A stretch of DNA of 64,000 bases from Rhodopseudomonas palustris (GTDB lineage Bacteria > Pseudomonadota > Alphaproteobacteria > Rhizobiales > Xanthobacteraceae): NCBI RefSeq assembly GCF_013415845.1, contig NZ_CP058907.1, positions 248,001 through 312,000 on the forward strand, in the 5' to 3' direction. The notes below the pieces were generated by a model. It was not told where the DNA came from. It searched no databases and saw nothing but the letters and a program-made list of their open reading frames with translations. Within the stretch, counting starts at the first letter, position 1. Each line of letters begins with the position of its first letter. Positions 29,203 through 38,123 of this stretch are shown here, piece by piece. A program made the translations under genes and the position numbers.

Positions 29203-30612
29203 ATGGTCGAGAACAGGCCCGAACACGAACAGGCTGCGGAACCGGCCGAGCATCACCAGCCGACCGGCGAGGAGACCAGCACCGCGGCCACTAGTGCCGA
29301 GGCAGAAGCTGCAGCGGAGATAGCGCCCGAGGCCGAACCGGCGCAGGGACCGGAGCAGGCCTTCGACATCGCCGCCGATCAGCGCGAGCAGGCCGAGCAG
29401 GCTGCCGGCCTGCCGGAACCGGAATTCGCCACCACCACAGCTGCAGCCGATGCGTCGGCGACCGCGCAAAGCTCTGCAGCGCCGCGGAACAGCATTGCGT
29501 CGCTGATTCTGCCACCGGTGCTGACGATCGCGATAGCCACCGGCCTCGTCGTCGGTGCCGCCAAGATGGGCCTGCTGCCGCAATTTCTGTCGTCGACCAG
29601 CGTCACGGCCCCGCAGGCAGATCCTGCAGCGTTCGATGCGCTGAACGCCCGGATCGCCAAGCTCGAAGCCGCTCCCACGGCTGGCGGCGCAACGGCCGTG
29701 CCGAGCGACAGCGCGGCGCTGGAAGCGCTCGCGATCCGGATCACAAATCTCGAAGCGCGGCCAAAGGCGGCATCCGATGGGGCTGCCGCTGCCGATCCGG
29801 CCGCTACCGGCCGGATCGATGCGCTGGAGAAGTCGGTGGCGTCGCTGCGGGACGACCTGACAGCGCTGCGGAGCCAGACCGATCAGCTCGCGGCAACCGT
29901 GAAGGACTTGAAGGCTGCGCCGGGCGCCAGCGCCGACGAGGCCAAGCCGAGTGCGGAGGCAGCCGGCGCCGACAAGGCGGCCGCGCTGGAGCAGACCACC
30001 GCCGCGTTAGCCGCGATCGATCGGCGGCTCGGCGCACTGGAAACCGCCGCCAAGGCCGAGGCGGAGAAACCGGCGCCGAAATCCACCCCCGCCGAAGACG
30101 GCGCTCTGCGCCGCGCGGTCGCCGCCACCTTGCTCGACCTCGCCGTCACGCAAGGCCAACCGTTCCAGGCCTTGCTGAAGGCCGCGGCGCCACTCGCGCC
30201 CGATGCTGGGTCGCTGAAGCCGCTCGACCGCTTCGCCGCGACCGGCGTTCCGAGTGCCCGTGCGCTCGGCCAGGAGCTGATCGACCAACTGCCGAACCTG
30301 CTGCCCGACAAAACCCATTCGAATGCCAATTTCATCGACCGGTTTCAGGCCAATGCCGAGCGGCTGGTGAAGATTCAGCGCTCGGATGCGGTCGAGGGCA
30401 TCGATCGCACCGCGATCGTCGGCCGGCTGAGCGCGGCCGCCAAGCAGGGCGACATCGCCGCCGCGCTGAAAGAGATGAAAGCGCTTGCGCCGGGTGACCG
30501 CGCTCCTGTTCAATCCTGGATCGACAAGGCCGAGGCGCGCGACCAAGCGCTCGCGGCGTCCCATCAATTTGCCACCGCAGCGCTCGGGGCGCTGCAAAAA
30601 CCGTCGCCATAG
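29203..30612 (+). CDS. Mitofilin-like inner-membrane protein (COG4223)
   Basis: 469 residues. A cytoplasmic, acidic Ala/Glu/Pro-rich N-terminus of about 95 residues is followed by one transmembrane helix (ASLILPPVLTIAIATGLVVG, about 100-120). Then come Ala-rich coiled coils (LDALNARIAKLEA, IDALEKSVASLRDDLTALRSQ) and a C-terminal helical domain (about 330-460, KQGDIAAALKEMKALAPGD) similar to the mitofilin/MICOS domain. In alphaproteobacteria this protein sits with hemD and hemY and is thought to shape or organise inner membrane; here that may relate to photosynthetic membranes (inference). hemY begins 8 bases on. Confidence 0.88.
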   Translation: MVENRPEHEQAAEPAEHHQPTGEETSTAATSAEAEAAAEIAPEAEPAQGPEQAFDIAADQREQAEQAAGLPEPEFATTTAAADASATAQSSAAPRNSIASLILPPVLTIAIATGLVVGAAKMGLLPQFLSSTSVTAPQADPAAFDALNARIAKLEAAPTAGGATAVPSDSAALEALAIRITNLEARPKAASDGAAAADPAATGRIDALEKSVASLRDDLTALRSQTDQLAATVKDLKAAPGASADEAKPSAEAAGADKAAALEQTTAALAAIDRRLGALETAAKAEAEKPAPKSTPAEDGALRRAVAATLLDLAVTQGQPFQALLKAAAPLAPDAGSLKPLDRFAATGVPSARALGQELIDQLPNLLPDKTHSNANFIDRFQANAERLVKIQRSDAVEGIDRTAIVGRLSAAAKQGDIAAALKEMKALAPGDRAPVQSWIDKAEARDQALAASHQFATAALGALQKPSP

Positions 30613-30620
30613 GTCTGCCC

Positions 30621-32318
30621 ATGCTGCGCATCGTTCTGTTTCTCGTGATCATCGCGCTCGCGGCGGCGGGCGCCGCCTGGGTGGCCGACCAGCCCGGCGA
30701 AGTGGTGCTGTCCTGGAACGACTGGAAGGCGTCGATGACGCTGCCGGTGTTCGCGCTGGTGATCGGCGCCGGCGTGGTCGCCGTGATGCTGGCCTGGGCG
30801 ATCATCCTCGGCGTGGTGCGCGCGCCCAGCTGGATGAAGCGCGGCCGCAGCTCGCGGCGCAGTGCCCGCGCGCGCAACGCCATCACCCAGGGCCTGCTCG
30901 CGGTCGGCCATGGCGACAGTAGCACCGCCCGCCTGCACGCCAGCGCGGCCCGTCGCCACGCACCGCACGATCCGCTCGCTTTGCTGCTACAGGCGCAGTC
31001 GGCCCAGCTCGAAGGCGACCGCGAAGGCGCGCGCCGCGCGTTCCTGGCGATGGCCGCCCGCAAGGACACCAAGTCGCTCGGCATGCGCGGGCTGTATATC
31101 GAAGCGCAGCGCGCCGACGATCCTTACGCGGCGCTGGCAATCGCCGAAGAGGCGCTGCGGGTTCAGCCGAATTGTGCGTGGGCGTCGCAGGCGGTGCTCG
31201 GCTTCCGCTGCGCCCGCTCGGACTGGACTGGCGCGCTGGAAATTCTCGAGCGCAACCTGTCGGCCGGGCTGATCGACAAGAAGGCGTTTCGCCGGCAGCG
31301 CGCGGTGCTGCTGACTGCGCGGGCGATCGATCTGGAAGAGAGCGACGAAAGCCTCGCCCGCGACAGCGCACTCGAAGCCAACAAGCTGGCACCGACCCTG
31401 GTGCCGGCGGCGGTGCTGGCGGCCAAATATCTCGCCGAAGCTCATCAGGTCCGCCGCGCCATGAAGGTGATCGAGGCCGCCTGGCAGGCGCAGCCGCATC
31501 CGGATCTGGCTTCGACCTACGCCAATCTGAAGCCGGGCGACACCGCCACCGCGCGGCTCGGCCGGGTCGAAAATCTGGTCGGCAAGGGTCCGCAGCAGCT
31601 CGAAAGTGCCCTCGCGATCGCTCGTGCGGCGATCGACGCCGGCTCGTTCAGCCGCGCCCGCACGGTGCTGCAGCCCTATCTCGACATGCCGACCCAGCGG
31701 GTCGCGATGCTGATGGCCGAGATCGAACACGGCGACCGCGGCGATACTGCGAAGGCGAGGGCCTGGACGCTGCGGGCAGTGCGCGCGCTGCACGACCCGG
31801 TGTGGACCGCCGACGGCTATGTGTCGGATCACTGGCGGCCGGTGTCGCCGGTCACCGGGCGGCTCGACGCGTTCCAGTGGCAGGTCCCGGTCTCGGCGCT
31901 GCCGTCCAGCAAGGCGGTGGTGGTCGATGACAAGTTCCACGACGCACTGATTGCCTCCTCGGCTGGCGAGACGCTGCCCGCCAGTACGACGTCGGAGGCC
32001 GTGACGGTGACGGTCGAGGCGGCTCCCGAAGCGCCGATCGTGGCCCCGAAGGAACCGACCGCAGTGTTGGAAGAGACGGCCAAGGCCGACAAGCCCGCCA
32101 AGACGACCGAAGCTCCGGCCGAAGCGGTCGCCCCGCCGGCGGCGTCCTCGTCGCCGCTGTTCCACCGCCGCAAGGAAGCTGCTCCGGTAATCCCGATCGT
32201 GCGGGCTCCGGACGATCCGGGCGTGGACGAAGACGCCGCGCCGGAAGAGTTCCCCGAACGCGCGCCGACAACGGCCGGGCAGAGCAGCGGCTGGCGGGGT
32301 TACCGGCCGCCGCGCTGA
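30621..32318 (+). CDS. hemY: HemY-like TPR membrane protein
   Basis: 565 residues. Two N-terminal membrane segments (LRIVLFLVIIALAAAGAAWV and LPVFALVIGAGVVAVMLAWA) enclose the family's WVADQPGEVVLSW periplasmic loop. A TPR-type helical array follows to about residue 420, with LLLQAQSAQLEGDREGARRAF, LYIEAQRADDPYAALAIAEEAL and similar repeats. A Pro/Ala/Glu-rich tail of about 110 residues ends the protein. This is the gammaproteobacterial HemY (COG3898), not protoporphyrinogen oxidase; its exact role in heme synthesis is not settled. It is third in the hemD-mitofilin-hemY order. Confidence 0.92.
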   Translation: MLRIVLFLVIIALAAAGAAWVADQPGEVVLSWNDWKASMTLPVFALVIGAGVVAVMLAWAIILGVVRAPSWMKRGRSSRRSARARNAITQGLLAVGHGDSSTARLHASAARRHAPHDPLALLLQAQSAQLEGDREGARRAFLAMAARKDTKSLGMRGLYIEAQRADDPYAALAIAEEALRVQPNCAWASQAVLGFRCARSDWTGALEILERNLSAGLIDKKAFRRQRAVLLTARAIDLEESDESLARDSALEANKLAPTLVPAAVLAAKYLAEAHQVRRAMKVIEAAWQAQPHPDLASTYANLKPGDTATARLGRVENLVGKGPQQLESALAIARAAIDAGSFSRARTVLQPYLDMPTQRVAMLMAEIEHGDRGDTAKARAWTLRAVRALHDPVWTADGYVSDHWRPVSPVTGRLDAFQWQVPVSALPSSKAVVVDDKFHDALIASSAGETLPASTTSEAVTVTVEAAPEAPIVAPKEPTAVLEETAKADKPAKTTEAPAEAVAPPAASSSPLFHRRKEAAPVIPIVRAPDDPGVDEDAAPEEFPERAPTTAGQSSGWRGYRPPR

Positions 32319-32476
32319 GTTGCACGGCGCGTTTCGGTTGTTGGGACCGAGTTCGACAAAACCACATCGGCGGACGCTCCGGCCGCCGGTTCAGGCGCCC
32401 TGGTTCTTGCCAATCAGGCCGCCGCCCGATATCAGGAGCCAACGTTTCGGGCCGCTTCGTCAGCGCGCCCGCGGTC

Positions 32477-32552
32477 GCCGCAATAGCTCAGCTGGTAGAG
32501 CACGTCATTCGTAATGACGGGGTCGGGGGTTCGAATCCCTCTTGCGGCACCA
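32477..32552 (+). tRNA. tRNA-Thr (anticodon CGT)
   Basis: A complete cloverleaf of 76 bases: acceptor GCCGCAA pairing with TTGCGGC, D arm TAGCTCAGCTGGTAGAGCA, anticodon stem CGTCA/TGACG around the loop TTCGTAA (anticodon CGT), T arm GGGGTTCGAATCCC, and an encoded ACCA end. Confidence 0.97.
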
Positions 32553-32860
32553 CCCTCTCTTCATCCGCACTGCTCCGCCTCGCGCGACTTGGCATCGCCG
32601 GTGCAGGCTGCCGCCTCCACTTCAGCGGGGCTGGTCGGAACGTTCCGAAACGGGAGCCAGCTTCCAGTCGAACGGTCTCCGTTCTCGACGGATGCGGAGT
32701 GAACCGACGAGCGGATCTCCATCCTGGCTCCTCCCAGCGCTTGTCACGACCACGCACGTCCTTGGAGCGAACACCTGCCTGGCTTCGACGAGCCCCGCCG
32801 GAACGTTCGGAGACATCGCCGACACATGGGCCGTCGTTGGACGGGGGCAGGGGTCAAATA
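32553..32860. other. Intergenic region after tRNA-Thr
   Basis: About 310 bases without a convincing gene. It holds a perfect 12-base palindrome CGGAACGTTCCG (32637-32648) and a related CGGAACGTTCGG about 165 bases further on. It ends at a strong terminator. No integrase or attachment-site signature is seen after the tRNA. Confidence 0.5.
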
Positions 32861-32890
32861 GAAAAGCCCGCGGCGATGCGCGGGCTTTTG
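32861..32890. terminator. Strong bidirectional terminator, probably of the HAMP gene
   Basis: AAAAGCCCGCG and CGCGGGCTTTT flank a short loop. T-runs lie on both strands. On the minus strand it is about 120 bases past the stop of the gene at 33010. A separate 22-base near-palindrome GGCTCACCCGACCGGGTGAGCC follows at 32899-32920. Confidence 0.85.
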
Positions 32891-33009
32891 TTGGTACCGG
32901 CTCACCCGACCGGGTGAGCCTCGATGTGATGATCTCAACGCTTGGTTTTGATCGTCGCGCCTTCAATGACTCCAGGAGGCGCGTTCAGGGTCGCGGAACG
33001 AGGCGCCGA

Positions 33010-33792
33010 TCAGGCGCGCTTCGGAACGCCCAAACCGTTGTGCAGCCAGCTGCTCCAAGACCGCGACAGCGTCTCGCTGACCGTCCGTCCGTCCGTGAAC
33101 AGCATCTCGCGGGCATTGCTGACCGCCCCCTTCAGATCCATCCACATTTCCTTGAGATTGGACAGAATGCCGTTGGTGCCGTCGAGGACCCGATGGCTCT
33201 TCAGCTTCGCCAGTTCGATCAGCGACTGCTGAATCTTGGCGATCGACCGCGCGATCCGGCCGATTTCATCCGAGCGGCTCAGCGCATGAATGCGAACGCT
33301 CGTGTCGCCAGAGGCGAGGCGCTCGACGTCCTTCTCCAGTTCGCCAAGCGGGGCGAGCAGGCCGCGCGAAATCCGGGTACCGACCAGACCGACCACCGCG
33401 AACACCACGACACCGGCGAGCAGCAGCATGGTGCGAGCAGCGCCGACGCCGTAATCCGGAGTCGAGGTGACCACCGTCTCGGACGCCTGAACCACCAGAC
33501 CCTGACCTTCGTACGACGCCGGCATCACCACCGGCCCGGCATCCTGCTGCATCACCAGCATGCCGACGATGCTGCCGTCCGCGGCGCGGACTGGCGACAG
33601 CGTCGCTCCCCCTTGGCCGACCAGGCGGTCGAGCGACGCGACGCTCGCGGCCTGCTTGGCATGGCTATCGGTGACCTTATGCAAGACCATTTCGCCGACG
33701 CCACCGATGGCGACCGAGGCGAACAGCGTAATTCCCAAGACGAGGATCGAGATCTTCTGGGCTAGGTTTCGGTTGGACAGATCGAATTGCAT
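33010..33792 (-). CDS. HAMP-domain membrane protein without output domain
   Basis: 260 residues. TM1 at about 15-33, a small periplasmic region (34-118) with DRLVGQGGATLSPVRAADG as in single-Cache-like sensors, TM2 at about 119-140, and a HAMP domain (about 141-195, with the LAPLGELEKDVERLASGD motif). After it come only about 65 residues of coiled-coil-like tail; there is no kinase, cyclase or methyl-accepting domain. The ATG at 33792 has GGAGAA 7 bases before it. It resembles the front end of a chemoreceptor. It may pair with a partner or be a remnant. The promoter region is AT-rich. Confidence 0.8.
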   Translation of the reverse strand: MQFDLSNRNLAQKISILVLGITLFASVAIGGVGEMVLHKVTDSHAKQAASVASLDRLVGQGGATLSPVRAADGSIVGMLVMQQDAGPVVMPASYEGQGLVVQASETVVTSTPDYGVGAARTMLLLAGVVVFAVVGLVGTRISRGLLAPLGELEKDVERLASGDTSVRIHALSRSDEIGRIARSIAKIQQSLIELAKLKSHRVLDGTNGILSNLKEMWMDLKGAVSNAREMLFTDGRTVSETLSRSWSSWLHNGLGVPKRA

Positions 33793-34632
33793 CGTAGTTC
33801 TCCAGCTTTCTTCAATTAGGGGCGGCTTGCCCCCTAAGGTGAACAGCGTGAACAACGCTTTACTTATTAACGTTAACGATTCGCTAACTCCCGCGTAGAC
33901 CTGCTTGGGACCACGCTAAGAAAACGCCTCACGCTGGAACGGTGAACGAGCGCTGGTAACCAGGCACTCGTTCGAGAGAATCGCGAATCACGATGAGCCA
34001 ATTAGCCGTCTAACTCTTTGATTAAACAGGTAGTTGCTCAGTAACTCACGGTCCGTGGAATCAGTTTTGCTCCGATTCGCGCGGCTGTAAATATATAGAG
34101 AAGTCAGTACCGTCGCTTGACCCAAGGCAATGGGAGTAAGTGGGCTTCACTCCTTTGACGGAACGCTGTTCGGGCGGTGTTCGTTTACTAATTCCCGACA
34201 CTGGGCATACCGCTCAACCGGCCGCCGTCATGCCGAAGTAACAATCAGCGACGCCGCTGCCTCGCGGCTTCTGCAGTCGCGCCAAGCTCATCGGCAGGAT
34301 CTGGACGCCGATCCGCCGACCACGTCTGGCGTGACACTCAGCCGGGCAGACCAGTTCATGCGCCGCGACCCTATGCCGCTGGTCGTGCTGCGCTGCAGTC
34401 CGGCGACGCCGCCTGATCGAGGCGGCAGATGCGAATGCTTCGTTTTGATCCAGAGCAAAGACGAGTCTCCGTTTCCGGGGCTCCCTTCGCACCGCGGCAA
34501 CGGCGCTGCCGGCTTTTCGACGGGCCAACAGCCGCGCGAGGCGATCCAATCCCTGCTCTCCCCTCGGCAGCGGCCACGGTCTCATCGCACTCGTTCAGCA
34601 TTCTGTTTTTTGGTCGAGGGCAACCAGATCGA
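33793..34632. other. 840-base region between divergent genes
   Basis: The left part (33800-34130) is AT-rich, with TTAACGTTAACG, GTAAATATATAGAG and a GAACGAGCGC...GCACTCGTTC imperfect hairpin, so it likely holds promoters for both neighbours. The right part (34130-34632) is high-GC and open in several frames, but none has a convincing start, ribosome site or protein-like composition. A search for the TGT-N12-ACA motif of PpsR found none. Confidence 0.5.
33873..33888. promoter_or_regulatory. Near-match to a CtrA box upstream of the HAMP gene
   Basis: TTAACGATTCGCTAAC fits TTAA-N7-TTAAC with one mismatch (C for T in the second half-site). It lies 81 bases upstream of the HAMP-protein start. 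Weak by itself. Confidence 0.3.
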
Positions 34633-34641
34633 GTGCGTGCC

Positions 34642-35424
34642 GTGCATACCGAAAGCATTGTCTCGACTGTTATTCCGCATCTCGTCGTCAAACACACCTC
34701 CGCCAAGACCCGCGTTGCGCAGGATCCGGCGGAAGCTCGAGCCGCGGAACTCGCCCGGCTCCTGATCGCGCCGAACCTCGCCGACGCGTTCGACCTGATC
34801 GACAAATCACTGGCGCGGGCGGCGTCGCCGACCGCGCTGTTCACCGGACTGTTCGAACCGACCGCCCGCAGTCTGGGCAATCTGTGGGCCGAGGACGCCT
34901 GCAGCGAATTCGAAGTCACGATCGGCCTCTGTCATCTGCAGACGGCGATGCGCCGGATCAGCTTCGATCTGTTGTCGGCGCCGCTGGCGCGGTCGCAGCC
35001 GCGCAGCGTGCTGCTGGTGTCGCAGCCAGGCGAGCCGCATTCGTTCTGCGCGGCACTCCACGCCGAGCTGCTGCGTCAGGCCGGCTGGAATACCGTCAGC
35101 GAATTCCCAGACACCGATCGCGCACTGTCGGAGCTGGTCGCCAACGGTTGGTTCGATGCAGTCAACATCTCGCTGTCGCCGGCGCTGCGACGCGAACACT
35201 GGCTGCCGCGAATGGCCGAGACCATCCGCAAGCTGCGCGCCGCGTCGCGCAACCCGGCGCTGGCGGTGGTCGCCAGCGGCCGCGTATTCGCCGAACGCAG
35301 CGATGCCGTCGCTCTCGTCGGGGCCGACGCCGCGACGATCTCTTCGGTGCAGATCGAGCGTTGCCTGATGCGCTCATTGCTCAATCGCACTGCGCGTCCG
35401 GCGGCGAACTTCGCCTGGATCTGA
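34642..35424 (+). CDS. B12-binding-domain regulator (AerR/PpaA-like)
   Basis: About 260 residues. A helical N-terminal part (residues 30-110: ELARLLIAPNLADAFDLIDK, TALFTGLFEPTARSLGNLW) resembles the cap domain that lies before B12 domains. It includes AEDACSEFEVTIGLCHLQTA, a motif of this regulator group. A Rossmann-like B12 domain follows (VLLVSQPGEPHSFCAALHAELLRQ and so on), where the histidine in GEPH is at the place of the lower-ligand DxHxxG motif; Asp and the last Gly are not kept. A GTG start is assumed (34633 or 34642); the ribosome site is weak. Light- or B12-dependent regulation of photosynthesis genes is inferred from the family. Confidence 0.72.
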   Translation: MHTESIVSTVIPHLVVKHTSAKTRVAQDPAEARAAELARLLIAPNLADAFDLIDKSLARAASPTALFTGLFEPTARSLGNLWAEDACSEFEVTIGLCHLQTAMRRISFDLLSAPLARSQPRSVLLVSQPGEPHSFCAALHAELLRQAGWNTVSEFPDTDRALSELVANGWFDAVNISLSPALRREHWLPRMAETIRKLRAASRNPALAVVASGRVFAERSDAVALVGADAATISSVQIERCLMRSLLNRTARPAANFAWI

Positions 35425-35597
35425 TCTCCGCCGCACCTTTCCACATCTCACGGCCGCTTCGGATACCGAGGCGGCCGTTGCGTTGAGTCGCATCGCTGTG
35501 CGTGTTGGCCGGATTGCCAACTCGCCCGACTCGCGCCCCACCGCCATATTCCAATCGTGCGTCCGTGCTATCGGTGATGCCTTCAGAGGGGCTGGTC

Positions 35598-36683
35598 ATG
35601 CAATCCGAAACAAAATCCTATCCGTTCGATCACCTGCCGATGATCGACTACGACGCCCACCCGGCCTATGGGCGCGTGATGTCGATGCCGATGCTCGGCG
35701 CACGGCTAAAGGCGATCACGATTTTCGGCTACGGATTCTGTCTCACCACCGCGCAGCGGATGATCGACGTCGAGCACCTGCCGCGTCCTGTCGACGCCGG
35801 TAACCGTTTCGTCACGACGCTGCGCAGCCTGCCGACCTATCTGCGCCTGATCATGCTGCAGCGGCTCGGCCGGTTCAGCGCCGGCTCGGCCTATGCGCCA
35901 AAGACCGAGCGCGGCACCGCGGTGTTCACGCCGCTCGCCCGCGACGGCTTCGCCGCCGTTCAGCTCGGCCCCGACAAGATCGTCGAACTGCGCAACCAGC
36001 TCGAAGCTGCATTCAAAACGCTGGAGCATCGCGTCGCGATTCCAGGCGATCCGGATTCCACCCGCGTGGTGATCGATCCGGCCGCCGCTCCCGACCTCTA
36101 CAAATGGTTCAACCAGGTCGCCGCCGACGCCGGCCTCACCGAGGCGGCCAGCGGCTATCTGAAACGCCCCGTCGGCATCGGGCGGATCGCCGCTGACGTC
36201 AGTGAGGCGCCAAACGGCGCGTTGTCGAGCCCGTTCGCCGATGTCAGCGTCGATGCCTCTCCGTGCGACGGCTTCAAGGTCGACGACAGCTACAACGTGC
36301 TGAAGATGGTGGTGTATCTCGGCGAGACCGGCGCCGCGAACGGCCCGCTTACCTATGTGGCCGGCAGCAACCGCGCCGGCCGCCGGTTCTGGGACGCGAT
36401 GATCCGCCGTGCCAATGATCTGTGCGGTCTGTCGTCGACACTGCCAGCGGCGCGCGAGACGTTCTACGCACTGCCAGCGGGCCTGCAGCGCAAGGCAACG
36501 TTCGGCGCCGATCTGGTTGCCGACAGCAACTTCACCACGGCAATCGCCGAGAACCAGGTTGTGGTGACGAGCAGCCAGGGCAATGCAGTGATCTACGATC
36601 CCGCCGGCATTCACCGCGACGGCGTGCCGAGCCAGGGGCGGCGCAGCGCCGTGATCGTCACCTTCACCGAGCTGCCGCGCTAA
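35598..36683 (+). CDS. PhyH (phytanoyl-CoA dioxygenase)-like protein
   Basis: 361 residues. LARDGFAAVQLGPDKIVELR near residue 112 and KMVVYLGETGAANGPLTYVAGSNR near 236 (both quoted in part) match the Fe(II)/2-oxoglutarate PhyH fold, as does a C-terminal IYDPAGIHRDGVPSQGRRSA with the distal histidine, about His339. The proximal metal pair HxD is expected before the KMVVYL strand, but the sequence there reads GFKVDDSYN, so the histidine looks replaced by Lys227 while Asp229 remains. It may be inactive, or use another ligand. GAGGGG lies before the ATG. It converges on the RuBisCO-like gene, 27 bases away. Confidence 0.72.
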   Translation: MQSETKSYPFDHLPMIDYDAHPAYGRVMSMPMLGARLKAITIFGYGFCLTTAQRMIDVEHLPRPVDAGNRFVTTLRSLPTYLRLIMLQRLGRFSAGSAYAPKTERGTAVFTPLARDGFAAVQLGPDKIVELRNQLEAAFKTLEHRVAIPGDPDSTRVVIDPAAAPDLYKWFNQVAADAGLTEAASGYLKRPVGIGRIAADVSEAPNGALSSPFADVSVDASPCDGFKVDDSYNVLKMVVYLGETGAANGPLTYVAGSNRAGRRFWDAMIRRANDLCGLSSTLPAARETFYALPAGLQRKATFGADLVADSNFTTAIAENQVVVTSSQGNAVIYDPAGIHRDGVPSQGRRSAVIVTFTELPR

Positions 36684-36710
36684 GGCGTCGGCAATCGCGG
36701 CGGGTGCCGA

Positions 36711-38009
36711 TCAGCGCCCGCCGAAAGCTTTCAGCGCTGCCGCCAACTCAGGATGGCTGGCGGCGTGATCGGCCACCGGGATGCCCGCGGCAATCGCGTC
36801 CCAGGCCTGCCGGATCGAAGTCGCGCCCGCGGCCGGCCCCATCGGATGGCCGAACACGCCGCGGCCGGGCACGAAGCCGAAATCGGCGCTGCCGACCTTG
36901 CGATACACATTCTCCAGCGTCGCCGCGGAGTCGCTGCCGCCCGGCACCGGCAGACACGGCTTGATCGGCCCCATCGGCTCCAGGCAGGCGCGGATGCAGT
37001 CGAGCACCTCGTGTTCCGGCGTCATCATCCGCGGACCGAAGCCCGGCATGATCACGACGTCGAAGCCCGCCAATCGCTGCAGCCGCGTCATCACCCGCGA
37101 ATGGATGCCGTAATTCGCCAGCCGGCTGAACGCGGCGATAAAGGGGAAGTGTGCGATCAGCGGCACGGTGGCGTGCTTGCGCAGCATCCGCACCGCGGAC
37201 AGCCCAACCGGCATCGCATTGATCAGCAGCGCGCCGGCCCCATTGGCGACAGCGACGTCGTGCAGCTCGGTCAGCCGGTCGACCTCGTCGGTGATATTGG
37301 CAAGATAGATCTTCGGTACGCCAGTTTCCGCTGAGGCACGACGGCAGGCATCGCCGAGCAGCGCGGCGCGCTCGGCCAGCGGACACCAATCGACATCCGC
37401 CAGCATCTCGTCGTCCTTGGCGATGTCGAGGCCACCGGTCCAGCTCTGATAGCCGAGCTCGGCGAACGGCTGCGGCGGCAGGCCGATATTCGGCTTGATC
37501 ACCCCGAAGAAGATCGGACGATCGAACGCCTGAAGCCGCTCGCGCACGCCTGCGATGCCAAAGCGCGGGCCATCGAACGCGGCGAGATACGACTCCGGAA
37601 ACCGAATGTCCTGCAGCCGGATCAGCGGGATGCCGGGCGAGAAGAACACGCCCTCGCCGCAGACGGCCGACAGCAAGTTCGGAATCTTCGCGCCGAAATT
37701 GCCGTGCGGATGCGCGATGGTGACGCGGCAGGCATGCACCGGCCCGCGCGCCGCGCACTCGACCGGAACGCTGAAACCCAAGGGGCGTGGCTCCGCCGAC
37801 AGCTCCAACACCTTGGCGGCGAAGCGCGGACGGAAATCTTCGTCGAAACCAACCCGGCGCCACTGCGCCGTCGACTGCTCGCTGCATAGATGCGCCGCCG
37901 CTTCGCGCGGATCGCCAGCGCATTCGAAATCGAAATCCAGCTCGATGTAATTGTCGAGGTCGAGATCCGCGCGCTTGGCGTAGAAGCCTGCGATGTCGTC
38001 CGGCGTCAT
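36711..38009 (-). CDS. RuBisCO-like protein, photosynthetic type (form IV-Photo)
   Basis: 432 residues with strong resemblance to the Chlorobium RuBisCO-like protein ([67 protein letters not shown]). The carbamylated lysine is kept (Lys198 in [10 protein letters not shown]), as are its two acidic partners. Catalytic Lys175 (here Lys172) is kept, but the next active-site lysine is Asn174 (KPNIG). The loop-6 lysine and the nearby histidine pair are missing, so CO2 fixation is not expected. In relatives it is linked to sulfur metabolism or oxidative stress. Cytoplasmic. Confidence 0.93.
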   Translation of the reverse strand: MTPDDIAGFYAKRADLDLDNYIELDFDFECAGDPREAAAHLCSEQSTAQWRRVGFDEDFRPRFAAKVLELSAEPRPLGFSVPVECAARGPVHACRVTIAHPHGNFGAKIPNLLSAVCGEGVFFSPGIPLIRLQDIRFPESYLAAFDGPRFGIAGVRERLQAFDRPIFFGVIKPNIGLPPQPFAELGYQSWTGGLDIAKDDEMLADVDWCPLAERAALLGDACRRASAETGVPKIYLANITDEVDRLTELHDVAVANGAGALLINAMPVGLSAVRMLRKHATVPLIAHFPFIAAFSRLANYGIHSRVMTRLQRLAGFDVVIMPGFGPRMMTPEHEVLDCIRACLEPMGPIKPCLPVPGGSDSAATLENVYRKVGSADFGFVPGRGVFGHPMGPAAGATSIRQAWDAIAAGIPVADHAASHPELAAALKAFGGR

Positions 38010-38123
38010 GGCTGATGACCTGTTTGGTGATACCGCTGCGGTCTTACGCGGACGCAGCCCGCGTATCCATCCGTAGCACCCCGTTCTTTCGGTGGAGGAG
38101 CGGTCGCGCGGCGCGACTAGCCC

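Noticed and set aside
32477..33009. Integration site of a genomic island at tRNA-Thr
   Set aside because: No integrase, no repeated tRNA 3' end, and normal neighbours on both sides.
34214..34585. Minus-strand frame in the same gap
   Set aside because: Arg/Ala/Gln-rich shadow without a start signal.
33793..34641. Possible PpsR site (TGT-N12-ACA) before the B12-type regulator
   Set aside because: The only TGT...ACA pairs have the wrong spacing.
34130..34765. Plus-strand frame before the B12-binding gene
   Set aside because: No ribosome site, ragged composition, and it overlaps the regulator gene in another frame.
36748..37923. Second minus-strand frame inside the RuBisCO-like gene
   Set aside because: Arg/Ala-rich frame-shifted shadow of the real gene.
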